28,795 bases of DNA from JAVZOV01 sp049976445. GTDB lineage: Archaea > Thermoproteota > Thermoprotei > Gearchaeales > WAQG01. Positions 15,205 through 23,034 of this stretch are shown piece by piece. How positions within the stretch are numbered: position 1 is the stretch's first letter; every line of letters begins with the position of its first letter. The DNA lies in contig JBMFIF010000019.1 in assembly GCA_049976445.1 (NCBI GenBank), positions 1 through 28,795 on the forward strand, read 5' to 3'. The notes under the pieces were generated by a model. That model saw nothing but the letters and a program-made list of their open reading frames with translations. It had not been told where the DNA came from and searched no databases. The position numbers and the translations under genes are program-made.

Positions 15205-16928
15205 AGAAATTCTATCATGATTTGATTATAATAGGTGGGGGAATAACAGGTTTAAGAGCAGCTATAGAAGCTTTATTTACAGCTAAGAAGGCAGGAAAAA
15301 ATATTGATATAGCATTGATATCAAAAGTTCATCCTTTGAGGTCGCATTCTGTTTCAGCGGAAGGAGGACTTGGTGCCGTATTGACATTAAGTAGTGGAGA
15401 TAGTTTTGATCTGCATGCATGGGATACAATAAAAGGTGGCGATTTTTTAAATGATCAAGATGCTGTTGAACTTTTTGTTAAACTAATACCAAGAGAGGTT
15501 ATATTCTTAGAACATATAGGTATGCCATGGATGCGAAGTGATGATGGAACTCTTCTTCAAAGCCAAAGAATGGGAGCACACAGTTTTCCGCGGGGAGTAT
15601 TTGGTAGTGACAAAACAGGTCATTACATAATGCAGACTTTATATGACATGTTAATCTCAATGGATAACATAACATTTTACAATGAATATTTTGTAACATC
15701 AATAAATGTTTCAGAAGGTTTATTTAAAGGATTAACGGCTTTAAATATTAAAAATGGTTCTTTAGTTTATTTTTCATCTAAATCATTAATAATAGCAACT
15801 GGAGGATTAGGGAGAATTTATCGTACTACAACTAATGCTGTAGGAGTAACAGGAGATGGTATGGCTTTAGCCTATAAAGCTGGTTTACAGTTAAAAGATA
15901 TGGAGTTTACTCAATTTCACCCTACTGGGCTTGTGCCTAGAGGAGTTTTGATCTCAGAGGCTGCAAGAGGCGAAGGAGGATATCTTATAAATAATAAAGG
16001 TGAACGGTTCATGAAGAAGTATGCACCAACCCGAATGGAGTTAGCTCCAAGAGATATCGTTTCAAGAAGTATAATGTGGGAGATAGAGGCTGGGAATGGT
16101 TTTGAAACCAATGGAATTAAACATGTAATGCTTGATCTAAGACATCTTGGTGAAGAGAAAATAAATGAACGATTACCGTTTATCAGAGATTTAGTAAAAA
16201 GAACTTTAGGTATAGACCCTACGAAAGAATTAATACCAGTAAGACCATCACTTCATTACATGATGGGAGGAATACATACTGATAGATATGGATTTACTGG
16301 AGTTCCTGGTATATGGGCTGCTGGAGAAGTTGCATGTGTTAGTATACATGGTGCAAATCGATTAGGAACAAATGCATTAGGTGAATGCTTAGTTTATGGA
16401 TCATTAACAGGACAATATGCTGCAGAATACACTGTAAAATCATCAAATTCTCACTACTTTGATCAGGCACATTTCGATAAAATTGAAAAAAAGATTTTTG
16501 ATGAAATTTTAGGTAACGAATATGGAAATGACAATCTTTATAATATCATGGAAAACTTACAAGCAGTAATGGAGGAAAATGTTGGCATCTTTAGAGTTGA
16601 GGAAAAAATGAATAATGCTCTTAAAAAAATAAGAGAGCTTAAGAATGAACTTAAAAATGTCCGTATAAGTGATAGGGAAAATACTTTTAATACTGAATTA
16701 ATAGATTATTTGCAATTGGAAAACATGCTAGAAATTTCAGAATTGATAACACTAAGTGCAATTTTAAGAAAAGAGAGTCGTGGTTCTCATTATCGTATTG
16801 ATTATCCAAAAAGGAATGACAAGGAATGGCTAAAACATACGATTATAAAATATTCGACAGAAGGGCCTATTATAACTTATATACCAGTGGTGATAACAAA
16901 ATGGCAACCGACGGTAAGAGAATATTAG
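15198..16928 (+). CDS. sdhA: Succinate dehydrogenase/fumarate reductase flavoprotein subunit
   Basis: This subunit carries out the succinate-fumarate interconversion with covalent FAD. From ATG 15198 it has 576 residues. The FAD fold starts LIIIGGGITGLRAAIEAL. The likely flavin-linking His is in LRSHSVSAEGGLGAVL. Substrate-site blocks are TQFHPTGLVPRGVLISEAARGEGG, MELAPRDIVSR (catalytic Arg), SLHYMMGGIHTD and IHGANRLGTNALGECLV. An earlier in-frame ATG at 15144 would run through the SdhC coding end. ATG 15180 is also possible, but GGAGG at 15182-15186 suits 15198. The gene overlaps sdhC by 7 bp and sdhB by 28 bp. The neighbouring quinol-oxidising complex argues for the succinate-oxidising direction. 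Confidence 0.95.
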   Translation: MVEKFYHDLIIIGGGITGLRAAIEALFTAKKAGKNIDIALISKVHPLRSHSVSAEGGLGAVLTLSSGDSFDLHAWDTIKGGDFLNDQDAVELFVKLIPREVIFLEHIGMPWMRSDDGTLLQSQRMGAHSFPRGVFGSDKTGHYIMQTLYDMLISMDNITFYNEYFVTSINVSEGLFKGLTALNIKNGSLVYFSSKSLIIATGGLGRIYRTTTNAVGVTGDGMALAYKAGLQLKDMEFTQFHPTGLVPRGVLISEAARGEGGYLINNKGERFMKKYAPTRMELAPRDIVSRSIMWEIEAGNGFETNGIKHVMLDLRHLGEEKINERLPFIRDLVKRTLGIDPTKELIPVRPSLHYMMGGIHTDRYGFTGVPGIWAAGEVACVSIHGANRLGTNALGECLVYGSLTGQYAAEYTVKSSNSHYFDQAHFDKIEKKIFDEILGNEYGNDNLYNIMENLQAVMEENVGIFRVEEKMNNALKKIRELKNELKNVRISDRENTFNTELIDYLQLENMLEISELITLSAILRKESRGSHYRIDYPKRNDKEWLKHTIIKYSTEGPIITYIPVVITKWQPTVREY

Positions 16929-17683
16929 TTAAGGTGTATAGAAAGCAAAAATTATCATGGCTAGAGGTAGAAGTTCCAGTAGAAAAATGGACAACAGTGC
17001 TTGATGTTCTTAAATACATAAAGAAGAATGTTGACCATACATTAGCATTTAGGTATCAATGTGAAATGGGTTCTTGTGGATCATGTGGAGTAGTAGTGAA
17101 TTCTAAACCAGTTCTTGCATGCAAAACATTAATTTCAGAACTCAAAGCTGATACAATTGAAATAGAACCTCTTTATAATTTACCAGTAATAAAAGATCTA
17201 GTTGTTGATCAAGAACTTATGTTTAAAAAATACAATAGCGTTAAACCCTTCATTCTACCAAAAATGAATGAATTATTAAATATAAAAGGTGAATTTATTT
17301 TAACACAAAAAGAGCAGAATGAATTCATTTCCTATGCCGCATGTATAAACTGTGGATTATGCTATTCAGCATGTCCAACAATAGCGCTTAATAAAGAATT
17401 CCTTGGACCTCATACTCTTAATGCACTTTATAGATATTATTCTGACATAAGATTGGATTCTTGGATTGAGATCTTGAATTCAATAAATAAAGACAAAGAA
17501 AGCGCAATATGGAACTGCCACTATGCTGGAGCATGCAGTAAAGTGTGTCCAGTAAACGTTGACCCAGCGTCATCTATTCAAAAGATGAAAAAAGAATTCT
17601 TATTCACGATAATGAAAATAGAAAAAAAGAGGAGAGAACCGAACATTTTTATCAGAGACGTTTTTGCAAAATCACAATTATAG
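16901..17683 (+). CDS. sdhB: Succinate dehydrogenase iron-sulphur subunit
   Basis: This 260-residue subunit wires the flavin to the membrane. The [2Fe-2S] domain has C54, C59, C62 and C74 (YQCEMGSCGSCG and VLACKT). The C-terminal ferredoxin domain has CINCGLCYSACP for [4Fe-4S] and CHYAGACSKVCP for [3Fe-4S], the spacing of the classical enzyme rather than of the SdhE-type variants. GGTGAT at 16889-16894, 6 nt ahead of ATG 16901, identifies the start; the longer frame from 16826 would add 25 unrelated residues encoded within sdhA. It is the last gene of the operon. A short T-run (ctttttgcc, about 17696) lies just downstream, and the next 1 kb is mobile-element debris. Confidence 0.95.
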   Translation: MATDGKRILVKVYRKQKLSWLEVEVPVEKWTTVLDVLKYIKKNVDHTLAFRYQCEMGSCGSCGVVVNSKPVLACKTLISELKADTIEIEPLYNLPVIKDLVVDQELMFKKYNSVKPFILPKMNELLNIKGEFILTQKEQNEFISYAACINCGLCYSACPTIALNKEFLGPHTLNALYRYYSDIRLDSWIEILNSINKDKESAIWNCHYAGACSKVCPVNVDPASSIQKMKKEFLFTIMKIEKKRREPNIFIRDVFAKSQL

Positions 17684-18008
17684 TTCTTCGATTAACTTTT
17701 TGCCTTAACAAACTTCTCCACCCACCTATTAGCATACGAAAACTTCCTCTGAGGCTGTCCACGTAAGCTTTATGTGAGTTTGTAGTCACTACTTGTGGTG
17801 AAGTGCCATGAATCTTTTTGAACACTTCAAACAACTCAACACAAAAGAAACAAAATACTGTTCGAACCAAAAGCATTATATGCATTCAGATTCAGCACAA
17901 GAAAAACAGCAAGATTACTCGCACTCACAAAACAAAAAATTTCAAAAACAAGCATACACAACTACGTAAGAAAAGCATCACAAATACTCAAACTCAAACC
18001 AGAACCAA

Positions 18009-18017
18009 AAGTACACA
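18009..18017. repeat. Target-site duplication, left copy (9 bp)
   Basis: AAGTACACA lies directly before the left end of the MITE-like element and is repeated exactly at 18107-18115. It marks the insertion point in the transposase frame. Confidence 0.85.
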
Positions 18018-18106
18018 GGTAGTCTTTACAGGTCATGTTAAAGTTTAAGTGTTACTTTAATAAATATTGGTGCAAGGAGATTTTATCATGACAAGCTGAG
18101 ACTACC
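18018..18106. mobile_element. Small TIR element (MITE-like), copy B, 89 bp, with 9-bp target duplication
   Basis: The copy starts GGTAGTCTTTACAGGTCATG and ends CATGACAAGCTGAGACTACC, with its ends pairing at 15 of 20 positions. Its last 26 bp equal those of copy A at 6724-6808. It is flanked by exact AAGTACACA duplications. Deleting the element with one duplication restores a continuous transposase frame reading KPEPKVHKIISVDETV, so the empty site can be reconstructed. It has no coding capacity and must have been moved in trans. A GGT-start TIR and 9-bp duplication recall IS1-type transposases, but the source is not in the window. Confidence 0.85.
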
Positions 18107-18115
18107 AAGTACACA
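18107..18115. repeat. Target-site duplication, right copy (9 bp)
   Basis: An exact repeat of AAGTACACA from 18009-18017, directly after the right terminal repeat of the MITE-like element. Confidence 0.85.
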
Positions 18116-18529
18116 AGATCATATCAGTAGACGAGACTGTGATAAAGCTCAACAGTGAGAACGCGTACGTGTGGTCTTAACTGATGCGGAGACTCAAGAG
18201 CTCATACTCTTCCATGTGAGTTTTACGAGGAATTTTTATGAGGCTCTCAGGTTTCTTGTGAGGGTGAAGAGGCTTTGTGTGAATGAGCGTGTTGTTCTTA
18301 TTATGGTGGTCCTTGTTATGTTGATGCTGTTGTGAGTGTTGGTTTTGTTCATGCGAGGGTTTTGGTTTGAGGGGTTCTGTTGAGCATTTCTTTAGTTTTT
18401 GCATAGGTTTCATGCTTTCTTTAACAATGTGAATTCTGGGGTTCTTGGTTTGAAAAGTGTTGAGCTTTTCGTGAACCTCTTCGCTTATTGGTATGTGAAT
18501 TGGAGGTGATGTCTTATGTGGACAGTCTC

Positions 18530-18746
18530 TTTTTCTAAAAAGTTATATAAAAATTAAGATATAAAGTAGAAAAACTAAAAATTTATGAATTAATTAATTT
18601 TATAAAAATTGCTCTTGTCTTGCATGAATGATTGCTTATCTCTTTTATGAATGATCTTAGTAAGCGCTTCTTCTATATGATCTATTCACAAGATAAGGGT
18701 GAAATCTTATATTCTTCTGTTGTTTTAATTGTGGGGGAGTTTTTTT
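18530..18746 (+). promoter_or_regulatory. Upstream region of leuB
   Basis: This AT-rich stretch follows the IS relic. The nonamer atgaatgat occurs twice in direct orientation (18624-18632 and 18647-18655), 23 bp apart. A TATA-like aatcttatattc near 18703-18714 would place transcription start about 10 nt before the ribosome site GGGGGAG (18732-18739). No gene is seen here. The direct repeats could be an operator, but nothing confirms it. Confidence 0.3.
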
Positions 18747-19766
18747 ATGCGGTATGTTGTGGCCGTTATAAAGGGTGATGGTATAGGCCCAGAAGTTACT
18801 GATTCTGCTCTTGCTATTCTTAATGTTATTTCTGAGAGGTTTAATTTGGATTTTGAGTATGTGAATGTTGAGGCTGGGGATTCTGCTATAAAAAAGTACG
18901 GCTCTCCTCTGTCTTTAGATGATTTTAACATGTTATTTATGAGTCATGCTATATTGAAAGGGCCTGTTGGTGAGAGTGCTGGTGAGGTTGTTACTAAGAT
19001 TAGAAGAGGATTGGATCTTTTTGCTAATATAAGGCCTGTGAAGGTTTTGCCTAATGTTCCGAGTTTGGGGCGGAATGTTGATATGGTTATTGTAAGAGAG
19101 AATACTGAGGATGTGTATGTTAGGGCTGAGTATAAGTTTCATGATTTAGCTGTTGCACTTAGGATTATTTCATCAAAGGCTAGTGAGAGGATTGCTAGGG
19201 TTGCTTTTGATTATGCTATAAGAAGGAGGAAGCTTGTTACTATTGTTCATAAGGCGAATGTTTTACAAGTTAGTGATGGTCTCTTTAGGGATGTTGCTAG
19301 GAGTGTTGGTAAAGAGTATCCGAGCGTGAGTGTTGAAGAGCTCTATGTTGATACAGCTGTGATGGATATTGTTAGGAGACCTGAGCATTTTGATGTTATA
19401 TTATCTACGAATTTGTATGGTGATATTTTGAGTGATGTGGCAGCATATGTTGGTGGTGGTCTTGGGTTGGCATGTAGCGCAAATCTTGGTGTTGATAAGG
19501 CTATGTTTGAGCCTGTTCATGGTGCAGCTTTTGATATTGCTGGTAAGAATTTGGCTAATCCTGTAGCTATGATTAGGAGTGCTGGTTGGATGTTAAAGTG
19601 GCTTGGTGAAAAGTGGAGTGATCGAAGAGCTGTTGATGCTGGTATTTTAGTGGAAAAGTGTGTAGAGAGGGCATTTGAGTTAGGATATAGGACTGTGGAT
19701 TTGGGTGGAGATTTGGGTACTAAGGAGTTTACTAGTAAGCTTTTGGATATTATTAAGGTTTTTTAA
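18747..19766 (+). CDS. leuB: 3-Isopropylmalate dehydrogenase (isocitrate/isopropylmalate dehydrogenase family)
   Basis: This is a 339-residue NAD-dependent beta-decarboxylating dehydrogenase. The N-terminus is VAVIKGDGIGPEVT, and the substrate region includes NIRPVKVLPN and RENTEDVYVR. The metal-binding aspartates lie in YVDTAVMDIV and STNLYGDILSDVAA, and the cofactor loop is EPVHGAAFDIAGKNLANP. Size and sequence also fit homoisocitrate or isocitrate dehydrogenases. The branched-chain neighbourhood (a convergent LeuA-like synthase and the ilv operon) favours the leucine step, with methylmalate oxidation in the isoleucine citramalate route also possible. TTG 18729 is in frame, but ATG 18747 sits 7-8 nt after GGGGGAG and is preferred. 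Codon choice here is G/T-rich, unlike the A-rich 4-6 kb genes. Confidence 0.85.
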   Translation: MRYVVAVIKGDGIGPEVTDSALAILNVISERFNLDFEYVNVEAGDSAIKKYGSPLSLDDFNMLFMSHAILKGPVGESAGEVVTKIRRGLDLFANIRPVKVLPNVPSLGRNVDMVIVRENTEDVYVRAEYKFHDLAVALRIISSKASERIARVAFDYAIRRRKLVTIVHKANVLQVSDGLFRDVARSVGKEYPSVSVEELYVDTAVMDIVRRPEHFDVILSTNLYGDILSDVAAYVGGGLGLACSANLGVDKAMFEPVHGAAFDIAGKNLANPVAMIRSAGWMLKWLGEKWSDRRAVDAGILVEKCVERAFELGYRTVDLGGDLGTKEFTSKLLDIIKVF

Positions 19767-19790
19767 TAAAAAATTATGATTATTTTTTTA
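19764..19790. terminator. Bidirectional T/A-rich terminator between convergent leuB and leuA
   Basis: The 21-bp gap contains aaaaaatt followed by ttattttttta, giving T-runs on both strands right after the two stop codons. This suits U-run termination in each direction. Confidence 0.5.
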
Positions 19791-20932
19791 GGTTATGTTA
19801 TTTTTATAAAATTCGTTTATTATATTTTTGAGCGCATTATTGTTTATTTTGATTCCTTCGATGCTTAGTTCTTTGATTTTTTCTAATGTAAAGTTTACAA
19901 GTTTTTCGTCTGGTTCTATGCCCATATTTTTAAGCGCATATTCTACTGATCTTTTTCCGCTTTTCTTACCTAGGACTATTTTTCTTGCTGATCCTACGAT
20001 TTCTGGGGTTATGGGTTCATAAGTTAATGGGTTGTTTAGAACACCGTGTACGTGTATTCCGCTTTCATGTGAGAATGCGTTGTCACCTATGATAGGTTTA
20101 TTGGGGGGTATTGGTATGCCAAATATGCTTGAAATTAGTCTGCTGGTTGGTTTTAGCAGGTTTGTTTTTATGTTTGTTTTGTATCCTATTAGGAAGTGTA
20201 GTATGGCGACTACTTCTTCTAGTGCTGCGTTTCCTGCTCTTTCTCCGTATCCGTTTGCTACTACTTGTGCTCCGTCTGCGCCCGCTTGTATTGCGGCTAT
20301 CGTATTTGCAACTGCTAGTCCAAAGTCGTTATGACAGTGTACGTCTATTGGTATAGTATAGCCAATGTGTTTTCTTATGTATTGTATTAGATTTGCCATT
20401 TTTTCTGGTGTCATAACTCCTACAGTATCTGGCACGTTTAGTATATCGGCTCCGGCTTCTAGAACTTCTTTATAAATTGTTATGAGGAAGTTTGGGTCAC
20501 TTCGTGTAGCATCTTCTGCGCTGAACATAACAGCTGCTCCGTGCTCTTTGATGTATTCTACTGATGTAATCGCACTGTTGACTACTTCTTCTTTGCTCAT
20601 TTTGAGTTTATATTTCATATGAATTTCTGATGTTGCTATGAATACGTGTATTATGTCGGCATCTGTTGATAGTGCAATGTCTATATCGCTTTTTAATGCT
20701 CTTGTGAGCGCTGCTATTCTAGCCGTGTTGGTATTCTTTTTTATTAATTTAACAGCTTCTGCCTCACTTTTTGATGATGAGGGGAATCCGGCTTCTATGA
20801 TATCAACACCTAATTCATCTAATGCTTGTGCAATTTTTAATTTGTCAAAAGGTTTTAATGCGATTCCTGGCGTTTGTTCGCCGTCTCGTAGTGTAGTGTC
20901 AAAGATTCTTATTCTACGTGAACCAATTCCAT
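19788..20932 (-). CDS. 2-Isopropylmalate/citramalate/homocitrate synthase family, with apparent frameshift at the 5' end
   Basis: The enzyme condenses acetyl-CoA with a 2-oxoacid. The conserved frame begins with RIRIFDTTLRDGEQTPGIAL (from about 20915) and runs to 19788. It includes IEAGFPSSSKSEAEAV, HVFIATSEIHMKYKL, VDVHCHNDFGLAVANT-type metal ligands and VVANGYGERAGNAALEEV. This main frame has no ATG, GTG or TTG before internal ATG 20618, which would remove a third of the TIM barrel. The good start is ATG 20932 with GGTGAGG 8 nt upstream, but its frame reads MELVHVE and stops at TAA 20909. One extra base after GTAGAA would join it to IRIFDTTLRDGEQ, giving 381 residues. There is no C-terminal leucine-binding regulatory domain, so leuA, cimA and homocitrate-synthase roles remain open. 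Confidence 0.8.
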
Positions 20933-21052
20933 TTTATTTCCCTCACCACATTTCTTATTAACTTTGCTTATAAGTATTAATCTGGCTATGAGCACGTAAT
21001 GTTTAAAAGGACATAATAAATATATATGGGTCGGTGGTCTTATGGAATTGGT
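20922..21052. promoter_or_regulatory. Divergent leuA/ilvB promoter region with an 11-bp inverted repeat
   Basis: ATGGAATTGGT occurs on the minus strand at 20932-20922 and on the plus strand at 21042-21052, a perfect inverted repeat with centres 120 bp apart. TATA-like sequences are acttataagc on the minus strand (about 20966-20975, about 38 nt before ATG 20932) and gtttaaaagg on the plus strand (21001-21010, about 20 nt before ATG 21026). Each arm lies just inside its transcribed region. It could be a paired operator or related start-proximal sequence. Confidence 0.45.
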
Positions 21053-22798
21053 GACCTCCATGGAAATCAATTAACTGCCACCGTTTTACGTGGGGCTGAT
21101 GCCCTAGTTAAAACAATTCGTGAATTAAACGTTAAGCATGTTTTCGGGATTCAAGGCGGAAGCATAATGACAATATATGATGCCTTCTATAACGTTGATG
21201 ATGTAAAGCTATTTACTTTTAAACATGAACAAGGTGCGATTCATGCTGCAGATGCTTATGCAAGAGTATTAAAAAGACCTGGTGTTGTAATGGTCACTAG
21301 TGGTCCTGGCGCAACTAACTTAGTGACTGGATTAGCTAATGCATACATGGATAGTTCTCCTGTGATTGCAATTACTGGTCAAGTATCTACTGCGATACTT
21401 GGTAGGGATGGCTTTCAAGAGACTGATATTATGGGTGTTACGTTCCCTATAACGAAGTTTAATTACATGGTAAAACATCCTAATGAATTACCTTCAGCTT
21501 TTCGTGTTGCTCATAAAGTTGCTATGAGTGGTAGGCCAGGTCCAGTTTTAATTGATGTTCCTAAAGATGTTCAGGCTGCCACTTATACTGCGGATGAGGA
21601 TGTTAGCGTAAAGGTAAGATTGGATAAGTTTGTTTTACCAAGACCACGTTCGCTTGATGTTAAGAAAGCTGTTGAAATTCTTTTAGGCGCCGAAAGGCCT
21701 GTTATACTTGTTGGTGGTGGTGTGTATTGGAGTGGTGCATGGAATGAGGTGATTAAGATTGCTGAGATTCTTATGGCGCCTATTGTATCTACTTTTCCTG
21801 GTAAAAATAGTGTACCTAATGGACATGCACTTTATGTGGGTCCTGCTGGCATGCATGGAAGGCTTGAAGCTGATGCAGCTCTTGCTAATGCTGATGTGAT
21901 TTTGGCGCTTGGCACTCGATTTAGTGATAGGACTGTGGGTAGGTTTAATGAGATGAACGAGAAGAAAATCATACATATTGACATTGATTCTAGCGAAATC
22001 AATAAGAATGTTAAATCAACGATTGGTGTAGTTTCTGATGTAAAAGTAGTTTTAAATGAAATGTTGAAAATCTTTCCGAATGTTGTGAAGAAGAATGAGA
22101 GATTCTTAAACTGGCTATTCTCGATAAGGAAATCTTATGAAAATACTTTAGAATTATTAAGTAATGGAATGAAGTTTGCACCATGGAAAGTTCTTAAAAC
22201 TATTAGGAATTCTATGCCAGCGGATAGTGTAACTGTAACTGGTGTAGGGAGTCATCAAATGTGGTGTGAGCTTCACTGGGATGTGTATGTTCCAGGAACT
22301 TTCATAACTAGTGCGGGGCTTGGTACGATGGGGTTTGGATTGCCTGCAGCTTTAGGTGCGAAAATAGCCGTGAAAGATAATCCTGTGTTACTGGTTGATG
22401 GTGATGGTTCATTTCAAATGACGATGAATAATCTATCATTAATTAGAGATTATAATTTACCGATTGTAATAGTAATTTTTGATAATAGGGCTTTAATGCT
22501 AGTGAAGCAATGGCAAATATACATGTATTCTAAGAGAATAGTTGAAACTGAATTTTCTCAACGACCGGATTTCATTAAATTAGTTAACGCATATGATATT
22601 GAAGGTTACAGACCTGATAGCTATAACGATATAGAAAGGATTGTGAAATGGGCACTAAGAAATAATGAACCGGTTTTAATAGATGTTCCTATTGATAGAG
22701 AGAAGGACATTGTACTTCCGTGGGTTAAACCTGGTGATTGGCTTACTAGTGCTATACCTCCTGATGGGATGAAAGTTGATCTAACATGGAGGGGATAA
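21026..22798 (+). CDS. ilvB: Acetolactate synthase catalytic subunit
   Basis: This ThDP enzyme condenses pyruvate with pyruvate or 2-oxobutyrate, the first common step to valine, leucine and isoleucine. In its 590 residues the activating Glu is in FTFKHEQGAIHAADAYARV. GPGATNLVTGLANAYMDS and GRDGFQETDI follow, and the ThDP/Mg motif runs from DGDGSFQMTMNN to the second ligand in IFDNRALMLVKQWQ. The first 22 residues (GRWSYGIGDLHGNQLTATVL) extend beyond the usual N-terminus (about GADALVKTIRELNVKHVFG). ATG 21026 has a TATA-like sequence about 20 nt upstream and no ribosome site. A short out-of-frame ORF, MELVTSMEIN, lies within this extension (21042-21074). It is the first gene of ilvB-ilvN-ilvC-ilvD. 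Confidence 0.95.
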   Translation: MGRWSYGIGDLHGNQLTATVLRGADALVKTIRELNVKHVFGIQGGSIMTIYDAFYNVDDVKLFTFKHEQGAIHAADAYARVLKRPGVVMVTSGPGATNLVTGLANAYMDSSPVIAITGQVSTAILGRDGFQETDIMGVTFPITKFNYMVKHPNELPSAFRVAHKVAMSGRPGPVLIDVPKDVQAATYTADEDVSVKVRLDKFVLPRPRSLDVKKAVEILLGAERPVILVGGGVYWSGAWNEVIKIAEILMAPIVSTFPGKNSVPNGHALYVGPAGMHGRLEADAALANADVILALGTRFSDRTVGRFNEMNEKKIIHIDIDSSEINKNVKSTIGVVSDVKVVLNEMLKIFPNVVKKNERFLNWLFSIRKSYENTLELLSNGMKFAPWKVLKTIRNSMPADSVTVTGVGSHQMWCELHWDVYVPGTFITSAGLGTMGFGLPAALGAKIAVKDNPVLLVDGDGSFQMTMNNLSLIRDYNLPIVIVIFDNRALMLVKQWQIYMYSKRIVETEFSQRPDFIKLVNAYDIEGYRPDSYNDIERIVKWALRNNEPVLIDVPIDREKDIVLPWVKPGDWLTSAIPPDGMKVDLTWRG

Positions 22799-22800
22799 TA

Positions 22801-23034
22801 GTGGAGAAAATAATAGTTTTGAGGGCTACCATAGGTATTGATTCTGTTGGTAGAATTATTAATGTTGTACGAAGAGGTAAGGTGAATTTACAAGAGGTTA
22901 CAACGAAATTTATAGATGATCGTGTTGTGATGCATATTAAACTGGATGGTTCGGAGAATGAGATTGATTGGCTATCTAAGAAATTATTTAAGCTTGTGGA
23001 TGTTGATGAGATGGAGGTGATTGAAGGTGCCTAA
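22801..23034 (+). CDS. ilvN: Acetolactate synthase small (ACT-domain) subunit, short form
   Basis: This is a 77-residue single ACT domain (VLRATIGIDSVGRIINVVRRGKVNLQEVTTKFID) that would bind IlvB and mediate valine-type feedback. It lacks the C-terminal half of the usual 160-residue IlvH/IlvN, so it resembles IlvM in size. GGAGGGG (22787-22793), 7 nt before GTG 22801, sets the start; the longer frame from ATG 22786 would start inside ilvB. It begins 2 bp after the ilvB stop and overlaps ilvC by 8 bp. Confidence 0.85.
   Translation: MEKIIVLRATIGIDSVGRIINVVRRGKVNLQEVTTKFIDDRVVMHIKLDGSENEIDWLSKKLFKLVDVDEMEVIEGA

Larger units (their letters stand above)
17751..18529 (+). pseudogene. Decayed IS6-like element, copy 2, interrupted by the MITE-like element
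   Basis: The ends are GAGGCTGTCCACGTAAG (17751-17767) and CTTATGTGGACAGTCTC (18513-18529), inverted repeats matching at 15 of 17 positions. Between them are pieces of an IS6-type DDE transposase in shifted frames. They are a helix-turn-helix part (FSTRKTARLLALTKQKISKT, about 17890-17960), KPEPKVHKIISVDETVIKL across the insertion point with the first catalytic Asp, YVWS followed by a stop, YGGPCYVDAVVSVGFVH (the 'DGGPWY' block, D replaced by Y), and GSVEHFFSF. Without the 89-bp insertion and its 9-bp duplication the element is about 681 bp. Flanking 8-bp repeats are not evident. Several frameshifts and stops show it is dead. Confidence 0.8.

Noticed and set aside
6724..18106. Reading the two copies of the GGTAGTCT...AGACTACC repeat as CRISPR repeats or a structured RNA family
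   Set aside because: There are only two copies 11 kb apart, no spacers or cas genes, and one has an exact target duplication, which marks it as a transposed unit.
17818..18413. Several short open frames in the IS relic (plus 17818-18048, minus 18177-18413)
   Set aside because: They are frame-shifted or antisense readings of the dead transposase and of the inserted small element; none matches a conserved protein.
18530..18746. A possible tRNA or small RNA gene between the IS relic and leuB
   Set aside because: No cloverleaf, T-loop (GGTTCRA) or G/C-rich stem could be found; only AT-rich sequence and a 9-bp direct repeat.
20638..20961. Plus-strand open frame of 107 residues opposite the 5' part of the leuA-like gene
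   Set aside because: The opposite strand encodes the conserved RIFDTTLRDGEQTPG and IEAGFPSSSKSEAEAV segments, so this is an antisense shadow.
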